The notes under the pieces are model-generated. The model searched no databases. It worked only from the letters and a program-made list of their open reading frames with translations, and had not been told where the DNA came from. Below, in pieces: positions 12,947 to 24,052 of a stretch of 64,000 bases of DNA (within the stretch, counting starts at the first letter, position 1; every line of letters starts with the position of its first letter). This stretch comes from Pyricularia pennisetigena. Its lineage: Eukaryota > Ascomycota > Sordariomycetes > Magnaporthales > Pyriculariaceae. The stretch spans positions 5,445,259 to 5,509,258 of the forward strand of contig NC_043742.1 of assembly GCF_004337985.1 (NCBI RefSeq), in the 5' to 3' direction. Both the position numbers and the translations under genes were made by a program.

Positions 12947-14802
12947 TAGTCTCAGGGCTCATCCCTGAAGCCCGGAGCTCCACAATTGATCCACTTCGCT
13001 CCACTTCGTGGCTCAATTGCGGTTTTGCAATGTACCTGTGGGTCCATCCAAAGAACGCTCTGGTTTAGGTCTGAGGACAATTTGTCGATTTTCGCCGTTC
13101 ATAGCGGTATTTTTGGCCTTTTTTTAACCGAAACTCCTTTATTATTCCATAACCACGCATAATATTGAAAAAATAAATTATCGTTAAAAATAGCGTTTAA
13201 TACCGCTATTAGCAGCAAATCGATTTATTTTATTATTTGCTATAATGGCCGAATTCGATACCACCTGCCCTTAATCCGTTCATAGCGGTACTGCTTTTTC
13301 GATTTTTTTTCGATTTTCGATTTCTTTTAATATTATTATTATTTTTTGACCAAATTTTATAATTTTTGCACGTGGAGGGTCGTATATATTTATATATCGT
13401 TATACTAAGTTTTGGTGCATATATTAGATTATATAAACAGTTAAATAGGCGGATAGGCAAAATATATACTTTTTTGTATATAATTTATAATCGAAACTCG
13501 TTTATATTTTTACCGATTTTGACGATAATAAAACCAAAACTTCAGAAATCCGATTACGTATACAAACAAACGTCCAAATCCAATCCTGCCTTTAATATCG
13601 GTTTTAAAAATTATTTAATAAAAAAAATGCGAAATATGTATTTTATAAATCTTTTTGCTTTATTTAATTAATCTTATATTATTTTTGTTTTGCAGCCAAA
13701 TTTTGTGGTTTCTGCACGTAGGGGGTGGCATATATATATTTAATATAACATTATACTTTTGTACGCTTATCTAATTATTTTAGCCGTTAAATATGCGGAT
13801 AGGTAAAGTGTATCCAATTTTATATATATTTTGCAATCGAAATGTTTTTATATTTTTACCAATTTTAACATTAATAAAACCAAAGTTTGTAAAAGTGGAT
13901 TGTGTATATAAATAAACGTTAACGTGAAACCCAATTTACAATACCGGCCCTTTTTATTTTTCAATAATAAAAAATGCTAAATTTGTGTTACTTTTATATT
14001 TTTTGCTTTATTTAATTAAATAAAATTTATAAAAAAGAAACTTATCTAAAATCTATTAACAAATCCGTGAAGGAATGTATTAATCAAAAATATTTTCATT
14101 TTACTAATATTTGCGTAAATTATTTAATTTTTTAACAAATTGTTAATTTATATAAAAATATTAATAAAACTTTTATTTTAATCGATAATTGCATGTATTT
14201 TGCAGTGTTAGGTTTACCAAGCTTTAAAAACTGTAATTTCAATTGAAGTTACTATTATATATTATTATTTAAAATAAAAATTAAATATAATGAAAAATCA
14301 CAGATTTTATTTAATATTTTAATATCTTTCCATATATAGCAGCTATTAAAACGCGGCCGGTATTCAAATAATGAATAAACGCCAATTAATTCAACGCAAA
14401 TTACTTCATATTTTTATAACTTTTATTTGTTTTTTTATTCGAATATTTAAATATATATTATAATTATACCATTTTCTTTTGCTATTATAATGCGAATATA
14501 TTGTATATACCCGCTATAAACGGTAAAATACTACAAATTATCCTTTTATTAATAAAATAATTATTAGCGATATCGCAATATTAGGTATATTATTAATAAT
14601 ACCGTTATAAACGGCGAAATGCGACAAATTATCGTTGGTGGTACCGCCATAAACGGCGAAATGCGACAAGATGTCCTCAGACTAGAACGAGCGCGATTTT
14701 TTCGGCCAATGTAATTGGTCGAAAAACCATGTGGCTGAAAGGTATATGGAGCGCTCGGTCCCCATTGCGGAGCAGGGGGGTTTAGTTTGAGCATTGAGAC
14801 TA
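12947..14802 (+). mobile_element. Complete non-autonomous M transposon (M3), 1856 bp
   Basis: It starts TAGTCTCAGGGCTC and ends GAGCATTGAGACTA, giving short inverted ends TAGTCTCAGKGCTC, and is flanked by the 9-bp duplication ATTATAAAT. Subterminal zones of both ends share GTCTGAGGACA and CGCCGTT.ATGGCGGTA in opposite orientation. The interior holds two diverged units of about 350 bp, each starting near a TTTTTGCACGTGGAGGG or TTTCTGCACGTAGGGGG motif (about 13340 and 13700). No transposase domain can be read. A 9-bp duplication fits the Mutator superfamily, but without a transposase this is inference. Confidence 0.85.
14500..14690 (+). repeat. Subterminal repeats of M3
   Basis: Three degenerate units of the pattern accgycATAAACGGCGAAATgcgacaaatTATC occur near 14510, 14600 and 14645. 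Such arrays are often transposase-binding sites; that role is inferred. Confidence 0.6.
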
Positions 14803-14811
14803 ATTATAAAT

Positions 14812-15222
14812 ATAAATTCAATGTAATCGGTTGCATGATTTACGGATTATGCCGAAAAAGAAATTTTATCGCGCAATAAATAGGTTTCGGTAATGCCACA
14901 AATATATAAATTACCGAAAGAATAATATAAATAAAAATAGGAATTCAGTTTTTAATATATAAAGACGGTGTAAGATTATAAATTTACCAAATTCAAATGT
15001 AAAGCTATCGGTTATTAATTAAAACGAAATAATTACAATTGGTTAATTTTTTATTTTTACCCGGTCCGCCTTAAATTCCGTATTTGATCTAGCTGTACCT
15101 GCCTTATTATTATACATTTTAGCGTTTCCTTTTCTTCTACCTTTTTTTCATTAACATTTCACCGCCAAAAAAACCCCATTAAACCACTAAAACAATTCCT
15201 AAAATTTATTTACCTTGCGAAT
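14812..15222. other. Single-copy upstream region of the secreted-protein gene
   Basis: This interval has no second copy in the window and no coding sequence. The last 100 bases before the gene are pyrimidine-rich (TCCTTTTCTTCTACC, about 15126-15140), as often seen in fungal promoters. I see no certain TATA box; TATATAAAG at about 14956 is far from the start codon. Confidence 0.45.
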
Positions 15223-15552
15223 ATGCATTTCGCGCCGATTCGTTTTTTCATAACCACCCTGGTTATCGCCCAAACTGCTATCGCCACCGAAACTAATACC
15301 CCACCTCAATACAATGGGTGTATGATTATAATTTTAAATGGTTCAGATGAGCGAATGGCTGCAAAATGTATTCAATTTGGGAGAGGGGATACGGTCAGTG
15401 GATATTATTATAGCTTGGTAAATATCAGAGAAGCCGATGATTGTCATAAAGCAAAATGTGCAGGACGACTTCCCGGACCGACTAATGGTAAGCACGGTTG
15501 GTATGACAAAAAAGTACCGGCTATCTGCCGTGATCCGCGTTTGTCAAAATAA
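15223..15552 (+). CDS. Small secreted Cys-containing protein, candidate effector
   Basis: An uninterrupted 109-codon gene starts at ATG 15223 with A at -3 and ends at TAA 15550-15552. Residues 1-21 form a signal peptide (MHFAPIRFFITTLVIAQTAIA): a short basic n-region, hydrophobic core, and A-x-A cleavage site after residue 21. The mature chain of about 88 residues has five Cys (positions 33, 49, 74, 79, 102), is rich in charged and Gly residues, and has no transmembrane segment. Unlike everything around it, the sequence lacks RIP-type stops and retains many CA dinucleotides and normal codons. It lies between two M transposons, the second starting two bases after the stop codon. Small size, secretion, Cys content and an isolated position in RIPed repeats are the usual marks of fungal plant-pathogen effectors. 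I do not recognise the sequence as a named effector; role and expression are inferred. Confidence 0.75.
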   Translation: MHFAPIRFFITTLVIAQTAIATETNTPPQYNGCMIIILNGSDERMAAKCIQFGRGDTVSGYYYSLVNIREADDCHKAKCAGRLPGPTNGKHGWYDKKVPAICRDPRLSK

Positions 15553-15554
15553 CC

Positions 15555-17291
15555 TAGTCTCAGTGCTCAGACTAGACCCCCCTGCTTCGCAATGGGGACC
15601 AAACGCTCCATATACCTTTCAGCCACATGGTTTTTCGACCAATTACATTGGCCGAAAAGATCGCGCTCGTTTTAGTCTGAGGATATTTTGTCGCATTTCG
15701 CCGTCTATAGCGGTATTATTAACGATTATTTGTCGTATTGCGCCGTTTGTAGCGGGTATATATATTATATACGCATTATAATAGCAAAGCAAATATTATA
15801 ACCACGGTACACAATTAAATACTCCAATACAAAATTGAATAAAAATCGTAAAAATGTGTAATAACCTGCGTTAAGCTAATTGGGTTTTGGCAATCTTTTT
15901 GCTGAAGACCACGTTTTTTTATCTATTTTATTTGGAAACATATTGAAATATTAAGTAAGATTTGTAACTTTTTCATTATATTTAGTTACTATTTTAAATT
16001 ATGGAATATAATATTACTTTAAATTCAAATAATATTATCAATTATTTAGAGGATTTAAAAGTACAAAATACATGCAATTGTCGTTTAAAATGGACCTTTT
16101 ATCAGTAATTTTATATTGATTATCAATCTATCAAAAAGCTAAATAATTTACGCAAATGAGGGTAAAATGAGGAAAGCTTTCATGTCTTCCATTTTCTTTG
16201 AATTTATATTGAAATGCTCTTTAACCTTATTTTTGTAAATTTTATTCAATCAATCAAAATGTAAAATAGAAAAATGGCACAAATCTAACATTTTGTAATA
16301 TAAAAAGAAAATATATATGGGTGTTATAGATCGAATTTAACGTTGACATTTGTTTATATATTTAATGCAGTCCCTGAAATTTTGGTCTAATTATCATAAA
16401 GATTGGTAAAAATATGACAGGGTTTCGATTGTAAATTATGTATAAGATTAAATACGCTTTACTTATCCATTTATTTACCGGTTTTTATGGTCGAATACAT
16501 GTACCAAACTACATTATTATATTATATAACCGTATATTACCCCCCACGTGCAAAAACCGTAGAGTTTAGCTGCAAAACAGGAATAATAATCAATTAATTA
16601 AATAAGTCAAAAAGATTTATAAAATACACATTCAATCCTTTTTAATATAAAAAAGCTTTAAGAGCCAATATTATCGACTTAGTTTCATTTGAACGTTTGG
16701 TTGCAAACGTAATCCAGTCCCTGAAATTTTGGTTTTATTATCGTCAACTCTGGTAAAAATATAAACGAGTTTCAATTGCACATTATATATAAAAAAGTAT
16801 ATATTTTACCTACCCGCTTATTTAACTGCTTATATAATACGGTATATATACCAAAATTCATTTTAACGGTAAATATATATATACGACCCTCCACGTGCAC
16901 AACTTATAAAATTTGGTGAAAAATTAAGAATAATATTAAAAAGAATCGGAAAACCAATACAGCTATAAACGGATTAAAGGCAGGTGGTATCCAATTCGGC
17001 CGTTGAAATAAGTAACAAAATAAATTAAATTGCTGCTAATAGCGGTATTAAACGCTATTTTCAACGATATTTTCTTTTTTTAATATTTTGCGTGGTTATG
17101 GAATAATAAAAGAGTGTCGGTCGCAAAAATGCCAAAAATACCGCCATAAACGGCGAAAATCGACAAATTGTCCTTAAACCTAAACCAGAGCGATGTTTGG
17201 ATGGACCCACAGGTACATTGCAAAACCGCAATTGAGTTACGTAGTGGATTAATTATGGAGCTCTGGGCTTTAGGGATAAGCCCTGAGATTA
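15555..17291 (-). mobile_element. M transposon, inverted (M4), 1737 bp
   Basis: It starts TAGTCTCAGTGCTC (the family's right end) and ends GGGATAAGCCCTGAGATTA (left end), so it is a full-length inverted copy with internal deletions. The flanking nine bases differ (AAAATAACC at 15546-15554 against TAGGGAGAT at 17292-17300), so one flank has been replaced after insertion. It directly follows the secreted-protein gene. ORFs inside it are fortuitous. Confidence 0.85.
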
Positions 17292-18673
17292 TAGGGAGAT
17301 CGGGGCGGAGGATCCGACCCGGCGGAACGGAATGACTAATTGGTGTATATGGACCGCAATTGGATAATTAAAGGCGAGCACGGGCCGCACGCAGAGTTTT
17401 AACTAACGGTGCAATAATACCGTACTATCGCCAAGTTTAAATAGAAAATTACAAGGAATATATCCGAATATAAAAAGATATATCGTTATGACCCCTTATA
17501 TTGAATTTTACCACGATATATTAATAAAACCAAGGTTTTACAAATACTAATTAATAAGTAAAAATACGGTAACCAGTTGTATAACATTTACAGATTAGTA
17601 TCGTAAAAGATAAATCGCGCGCACGAAAACCTATCCTTTTGGATATTTGAACGCTGAAATCCGGTTTATATTATTACCTAAAACTCAAATTGGATGGTTT
17701 CCCATTGAAAAAACCAGAAATATGAAAATTGAACCAATATAGTGCGTTTGTATTAAAATATTATATTGTACGCTATCGTGGGACGATTATACAGCTTCCA
17801 TCCAAGCGAATAAGTTTTGCAAAAATGGTAATAATATATAATATACTAGATACGGGCGATAAAAATAACCACGAATTCGAAGATTAATAACTATTTATAG
17901 CGAGGTTATTACGCACAAGTGTTCGGACCAAAATAATCGAAACAAACGGGATTAGCGATATGTAATGGTTAAAATATATTAACTCGTACGTATAAGATTA
18001 ACCACCCCCGACCTTTAACAATTATTGGACCCCAAAATGGCCGTTATATATTTTATACAAAATTATTACGAAATTTTGGTCAGCGAACGCAAAACCCAGG
18101 GTGCGGTAATGTTAAGAACAGGCCTTATAAAGGCCCTGCGACCGCACGTTAAGTGCAGTCGGCTGCATTTTTCATGCGCGCAGCCAATTGAACAGCGGCA
18201 TAATCAACAGGTAATATATAATTTTAAATCACGATTGCACGACCGATATTAAAAAATAGGTGAAAAGTTGCATAAATTACTAATTTAGCCAAATAACGCG
18301 CGAAATTCGTAAAGCGTACGTCGATTTGCTAAAAAGGGTGTGCGGACCTATTCCAGGAAAAAGGATCAACGATAAATTCATACAATCTTTTAAGGATTAG
18401 GACGATTAATAAAAGGAGTCAACTGACGGAAAATAAGCAGAGGAAGGCCAGCGTGCGACGATAACGACGATATTTATTCCCTGATAAACCATATATTAGT
18501 TTGTTAAATAAGATGCATATAAAAGCTATATTGCGGAGCTACTGGGTGCCTGGAGTGCGCCAAGGTTTACCACAAATATGGCAGGCGCGCACGACCCAGG
18601 AAAAGGCATTTCAGCCATGACGGGAAACAGGTTAATATACGAGGTTTATATTTACCTATAATTCCTTTATTAT
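17292..18673 (+). other. Unrecognised low-copy region with weak coding character
   Basis: This 1.4-kb block matches nothing else in the window. It begins with GC-richer sequence (CGGGGCGGAGGATCCGACCCGGCGGAACGG) and becomes AT-rich. The plus frame at about 18025-18250 stays open for 75 codons (MDPKMAVIYFIQNYYEILVSERK...). A neighbouring frame near 18530-18620 shows GCLECAKVYHKYGRRARPRKRH, which has a CxxC and later His residues reminiscent of a zinc finger. Stops are frequent between these. It may be a RIPed gene remnant or an unknown element; I assign no function. Confidence 0.3.
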
Positions 18674-19180
18674 TATTAATAATATGGGTTGCTCACAGGG
18701 GTTTAGGCGTTGACGTAGGTGCGGCATGGTGCTAGTTGCGCTGTAGAGGCCTGTAATTACAAGGCTTAAATGCACCAAATTATTCACTAAATTTTGGGAT
18801 TAATAAATTTAATTCACTAATGGGGGAAAGTTTGCCTTATTTCCCTTATATATTTTTCCACATCGAAATGGGGGTCCGCACGCCAGAAAACGTTCCGGTA
18901 CCGCACACGAGTTTCCGAAAAATTATTTTATATACGTGTTTGAAAAAATACCCTTATTTTTAAATAAACCATTTTTGGGTTCGCATTAATTTGCTAATTT
19001 GGTGAAAGTTTTAGCCCGGTATAGGGTAATTGATTCGTAAATGTAAAATGGATATTAAACCGGGCACAAAGTGAAACCCTATTCGCTAACATTTTACATT
19101 GCAATTCCTGCAATATATAAAATATAACGGAAAATCCGACAGCCCCAATAGCCCCATTTCGGTATTAAATATTATGGTTT
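18674..19180 (-). mobile_element. Copia LTR, inverted, truncated
   Basis: The reverse complement of the Copia LTR runs from TATTAATAATATGGG at 18674 to CCCCATTTCGG at about 19160, lacking its last 60 bases or so. It then joins the 5' end of the forward LTR of Copia copy 1, so the two LTRs form an inverted repeat of about 500 bp arms. Confidence 0.8.
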
Positions 19181-19734
19181 GGTTAATTACATGCGTTATT
19201 TAGCATGTAATGGGTCCACGTTTATTTATATATAAGCCATAATAGATAGTGCCGAAATGGGGCTGTCAAAGTTGTCAAATTTTCTATTATATTTTGTGTG
19301 TTGCAGGAGTTGCGATTTAAAGTCAGCGAATGGGGTTTCACCCTGTACCGGGTTTAATACCCACCCTGCATTTACGAATTAGCTACCCTGTACCGGGTTA
19401 AAATTTTCACCAAATTAGCAAATTAGTGCGAACCCAGAAATGGTTTGTATAAAAATAAGGGTGTTTTTTTAATAACGTATATAAAATAATTTTTCGGAAA
19501 ATCGTGTGCGGCACGGGAACCCTTTACGGGGTGCGGACCCCCACTTCGATGTCGGAAAATATATAAGGGAAATAAAGCAAAATCTCCCCCATTAATAAGT
19601 TAAGTTGATTAATCCCAAAATTAGTAAATTTAATGCATACAAACCCTGTAATTACAGGTTTTTATAACGCAATTAGCACCACACCGCATTTAAGCCAATT
19701 ATTAATCCCCTGTTAATAACCCATATTGTTAACG
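19181..19734 (+). mobile_element. 5' LTR of Copia copy 1
   Basis: It starts near GGTTAATTACATGCG and ends CCCATATTGTTAAC, like LTRs at 36259 and 62173. It is followed by a putative primer-binding site, GGGTTATAAGCCCGG. Confidence 0.85.
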
Positions 19735-20556
19735 GGTTATAAGCCCGGAGAGGTTTTAGTTTGTGCATTAAAATATATTTTACATCGCTGGAAAGCTTAA
19801 AATTTAGGTTTTATTTTAGTTATTATCGCATTTTTACCGCACGCATATTGACAAAAATATTGCTGTTTTTGTGCGAATTTGTTGGTTTTAAGCGTTAATT
19901 TAGCATTTACCCCCCTGTATTTATAATGGGGATCGCTAAAAATTAGCGTTCGATTCAGGCCTTTTTAAGTACTGCAGCGATCGTTTGCATTGCAAATCCA
20001 AAATCTTTGGTATGGTTTTTGTGGATCGTGCACGCCATTATAATTGGTTCAAATTTTTAATAGGGTTTACGTTAGCGAATTAGGGTTAAAAACCCTCATA
20101 TTCGTTGGTTAATAGCCCATTAAGTCCTAATGCGTTTAATAGGGTTTACAATAACCCATAAACCTATTAACGGAATTACGTTAATGGTTAGTTTACCCTG
20201 CATAATACCCTGCAGTTTACCCTACACAATACCCTGCAATTTACCCTATACGATACCCTGTAATCTATCCTGCACCCATTTAACGAATTGAATTCGTTAC
20301 GTGCACCTGGATTGGTATAAATACCAGGGCACCCATTAATTGGGGATTTTAGGGATTCCAACCCTGTATTTTAATGGATTTTAACCATTAAAAATAGCAG
20401 TGAACCCTGTAATTGGCAGTTACAGGCCTATACCCGTTAAAAGGCAAACGGTATAGCAAATCCTAATTTAAATAAAATATTTACCCTTAAGCAATCAAAT
20501 TAATTAATTATAATTATAAATTTGCGAATTGCAATTATAATTTAGGTTACTTTACA
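19735..20556 (+). mobile_element. Leader of Copia copy 1 with primer-binding site and tandem repeat
   Basis: The region between LTR and gag carries GGGTTATAAGCCCGG directly after the LTR, the place of a tRNA primer-binding site; the priming tRNA was not identified. At 20191-20277 there is a 24-bp tandem array (TTTACCCTRCACAATACCCTGCA, about 3.5 units). No coding sequence. Confidence 0.7.
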
Positions 20557-22681
20557 ATGGAAAACAGCCCTATATCGGGCCTTCCAGGCACAACTGCAAC
20601 AAATAAAGAGCCTAAACCCAGCCCAAACGAAATTTTAACCGCTAAATTACAAGCCCAAAACCTGCAATTAAAAGCGTTAATTACGCAAATGGATTAATCT
20701 TAAAGGACAATTTAACAATTAACTACCCTATTAACCCTGAAAAACGGTAATTCCATTAATCTTAATAATAATTCGGAGAATAAACCCGCTACCGCACCCC
20801 CTAATCCACCCGGTAACCTAATTTTAAATAACGGGATAAGTAAAAAATTATCAAACGGGTATTTTCTTTCCCCGAAAATTGTAAATTAATAAGGGTTAGC
20901 GATTACGATTTGTGGAAACAGGCGTTAATAGTATAGTTTAGGGTTATAAAAGCAGCGGAATTTATTTTCAACCCTAAAATTGGTTATATTTTACCGGAAT
21001 ACGAGCAATTAATCCTATTATTATTTATAAAAAACAATTTAACCAAAAGACTTTTGAAATATTTTATATGGCATTCCAGCCCCGTAACGGTTTATAAAAC
21101 CCTGGAAAATAGCTATTCCGTTACACCCGAAATTAATCGAAATTTATTATTTCGGGAATTCCACGCTTTAAACTTTTCGAAATTTAAAGAATTAATACCT
21201 GAGTTTAACAGCCGTTTTAACTTATCGGTAATTAAATTAACGAATATTAACGTGCAAATTAACCCCGTAAATATCAAAAAACAGCTTTAACGGGCCCTGA
21301 AAAAATATTCCTTATTTGGACCGAACGCCAACGCAATACCCAACGGGCCCTGCAGGCTATAAGCCAAAATTCGGAAAAATTAAATTTGCAATACCTTATA
21401 GCGGACCTTATATCCGAAAATTCGATTTTAAGCTTTACAACGGCTAAAAGCTAATTATTGGTTTAAAGGTAAAAACTCGGGCAAAAAAAACGCTAAAAAA
21501 GGCGTTAAAAAGGAAGATAATAGATGGGAAAACATTTCCAAATTACGAAAAAAAAGTAAAAACTTTAATTCGGATTTTGTTTTTGCAAAAAATACTAAAT
21601 CCTTCAATTCCAGCGAATTAACCGCTAAAACGTCCATAATTTTTATAGATTTCGAATCATTTACGGGTTTGATTCCAAATAACGTTAACGTATACGCAGC
21701 GTATAACGCCCTAGAACAGTTAAATAATTTGGCCGGTAATTTACCGTACTAAACCCTGCAATAAAAGGTTCATTCCGCTATTAGCAGAATTATAAAATTA
21801 AGTTGGGAATCGGATTTAGAACCCGATAATACCGGTAAAACGTCAAAACCATAGGCTTTAGCAGCTAATTTTAACGCCAAAACGAAGCTTGGACGCAGCG
21901 AAAAAAAAAACCCTTAACCTTGGAAACTTAGTTACCCTGTCCTGTACGATATAAATAGCACGTACCATGTTTTTGCAAATAAGCAATTTTTTACCGATTG
22001 TACCCCCGGTTTTACAGTTAGAATCGGTACAGAAGGTGGTCTTATTAGGCCTATAAACACTGGAATTATAAAAATACAAGTCCGTTACGGCTAAAAAGCT
22101 GACGAATCAAAAAAGTTTACCTTAAATAACGTTTTATATATCCTTTCGTTTAAAATAAATATCGTAAGTGGCTTTATACATCATAATATAAGGGACGTAT
22201 TATCAAAAAGTACCCTGTACGGTAAAGATCGCAAGGCGTGGGGACGCCTAAATACCGCTAAATATTCATTTTGTTTAAAGGTTAAAGGGTGCGATATCCT
22301 TGTTCGAAATATATTAAAATTTTCGAATTACGCATAATTAATAGGTAAATATAGCACCGTTTTTAGCATGGCCCTATTAGGGGCTATCAAAGTTTACTCG
22401 ACCCCGTTGGAAATAAAAATAAATAATATAAATCCCGAAAATTATGGGGATTATAGAATTTACACCGATTCGGAACCGGAAGAAAATACGGTAACAGAAG
22501 GGTTAAATCCCGAATAGAATACGGAAATAGCCGTAAATTCACCTATAACGCAGAATCTTGACGGTAAAACCCCTGAAAATCCACGTAAAATAGGGCCCCG
22601 TAGGCCCGGCACGCCGTTAGGTAATCCATTTATATAACCTAATACAAAAGGGACCATTTCCGAAAAAAGAGGGTTTCCCAT
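20557..22681 (+). pseudogene. Copia gag-protease, RIP-mutated (copy 1)
   Basis: The polyprotein starts at ATG 20557 with MENSPISGLPGTTATNKEP and a helical segment (ILTAKLQAQNLQLKALITQM). Later parts include the gag domain (about 20870-21290) and the protease region (about 21960-22330; N-K-Q-F-F-T-D-C, then KVGNF-like strands, RKAWGRL at about 22230). Frequent stops are Gln or Trp codons changed by RIP. At 22682 the frame is broken by an S element and resumes at 23332. In copy 2 the protease segment stays open for 223 codons, which confirms the reading. Confidence 0.75.
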
Positions 22682-23326
22682 TGTGAACATGGTTAGCGCA
22701 GGGCTAATTATATTAGCTACCCTGCATTATCTTGTAACGGTTAGCACGGGGTAATTTTATTAGTTACCCTGCATCGAATAAATAAATAAATAACAAATAA
22801 AACGTATACGCGTTTATACACACAAAGCTTTATATATCACGTCTTTATTCATAGTTTTAACAATAAAACAAATACGTCGTATTTAATCTAGCTTAATGGT
22901 GTATTGCGCGTACCATAATTTATATTATATATACGTTGTTAAAGTGCGTGGGTTCGAATCCCGTTATGGTCTCAGGTTTTCTGTGCATTCATAAGCACAA
23001 TGGGCCGTTAGGCTCAATAGGTCGGCAGGTCAGTCACATGAATAAGGCCAAATCATGTAACGTGACCCCGCATTCCGGACATCCGGATCGAAAATCTGCA
23101 CCTACGGATTCGAACACGTAATTCACAATTTAACCTTAAATTTATCACTTTTATAACTTTTATCGATTCAACGATTTAACGAATCGATTGTGCAATAACA
23201 ATATATCATCTCTATTACCCGTTAGCAAACGGTTATCTGCCATTTTAACGTTCCATTAACCTTATACGTAATCCACTTTTCCCCGCGTTTAAAATTAACT
23301 TTATTTTATCTCGTAACCTCTTCACA
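22682..23326 (+). mobile_element. S element (LTR-like, 645 bp) inserted in Copia copy 1 (S1)
   Basis: It starts TGTGAACATGG, ends CCTCTTCACA and is flanked by the 5-bp duplication CCCAT (22677-22681 and 23327-23331). TG...CA ends plus a 5-bp duplication are typical of an LTR-retrotransposon solo LTR. No internal domain is present in any of the four copies here. It is in the opposite orientation to the three other copies. It carries a Pol III A-box-like TAGCTTAATGG (22889-22899) and a perfect B box GGTTCGAATCC (22951-22961). Confidence 0.8.
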
Positions 23327-23331
23327 CCCAT

Positions 23332-24052
23332 ACAAAAAATCCGTTGTTAAAACCTTTTTTTATAATGGGATTTAAAGCAGGTCTTTGTTAATAACCTCCT
23401 TTTAGGGTTAAAACGAACTACGGACGGTTGGTTAACCCCTGAAAAAAATGGAATTACAGGTGATTTTAGCGAAATGGAGGCCCAAAAAACGCTGTTATAA
23501 CACAGGCATTTGGGGCATATAGGGTTATTATTGCTAAAAAACACCGTTATAATTACAAAAGGTTTACCTAATTTCGACAAAATTAGGGTAATTACCTGTA
23601 TTGCTTGCGTTAAAGCTATCTCTGTTAAACGTACAAATTAGGTCGCACTTTTTATACCCCCTAATGTTTTCGATTTTATAAAAAGTGATACAATAACCTT
23701 TAAACCTAATTTTTACGCAAAAAACCCGTATTTTTGTTATTAATGGACCGAAAATCACGTTTTCGGTGGTTAGTCCTATTACGAAATAAAACCGGAACTA
23801 CGGTTTCTATAATTATTAAAAGCTTTTTTAGGGTTTTAAAAATTACGTACTGGCGTTACCCCCTAAATTTTCACTTCGATGGGGGGCACGAAGTTAATAT
23901 AAATTTTAAAATTGGTTTATAAGCAAAAGTGTTAATTTTAACATTTCGAATCCTTGTAACGACGGTTAAAACGGATTAACGGAACGGTCCGTTAGGGTTA
24001 TTTTGGAAAAGCTTCGGTTGACCACTATAGAGGCGGGTTTATTATTATATTT
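23332..24052 (+). pseudogene. Copia integrase, RIP-mutated and truncated (copy 1)
   Basis: This resumes the Copia polyprotein. The integrase zinc-binding module is visible: H-RHLGHIGLLLL near 23500 and TCIACVKA near 23600 (His-His-Cys-Cys). The catalytic core follows (near 23740-23900) with stops at former Trp and Gln positions. The element ends at 24052, where an M fragment begins; reverse transcriptase, RNase H and 3' LTR are missing. Confidence 0.75.

Noticed and set aside
15437..15781. 114-codon ORF overlapping the secreted-protein gene
   Set aside because: It runs from another frame of the gene into the end of M4; no signal peptide and no similarity to anything.
12947..17291. Composite transposon: effector-like gene carried between inverted M3 and M4
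   Set aside because: M3 has its own complete 9-bp duplication and the outer flanks (ATTATAAAT and TAGGGAGAT) do not match, so the pair did not move as one unit.
18025..18252. 75-codon ORF as a real gene
   Set aside because: No signal of a known family, no clear start context and flanking frames are full of stops; kept only as part of an unassigned region.
20191..20277. Telomere or interstitial telomeric repeats (CCCTAA-like)
   Set aside because: Units are CCCTGCA/CCCTACA in a retrotransposon leader, not TTAGGG arrays.
22880..22975. Genuine intron-containing tRNA gene in the S1 element
   Set aside because: A and B boxes are present but the acceptor arms do not pair and the sequence recurs in every S copy, so it is a tRNA-like part of the element.
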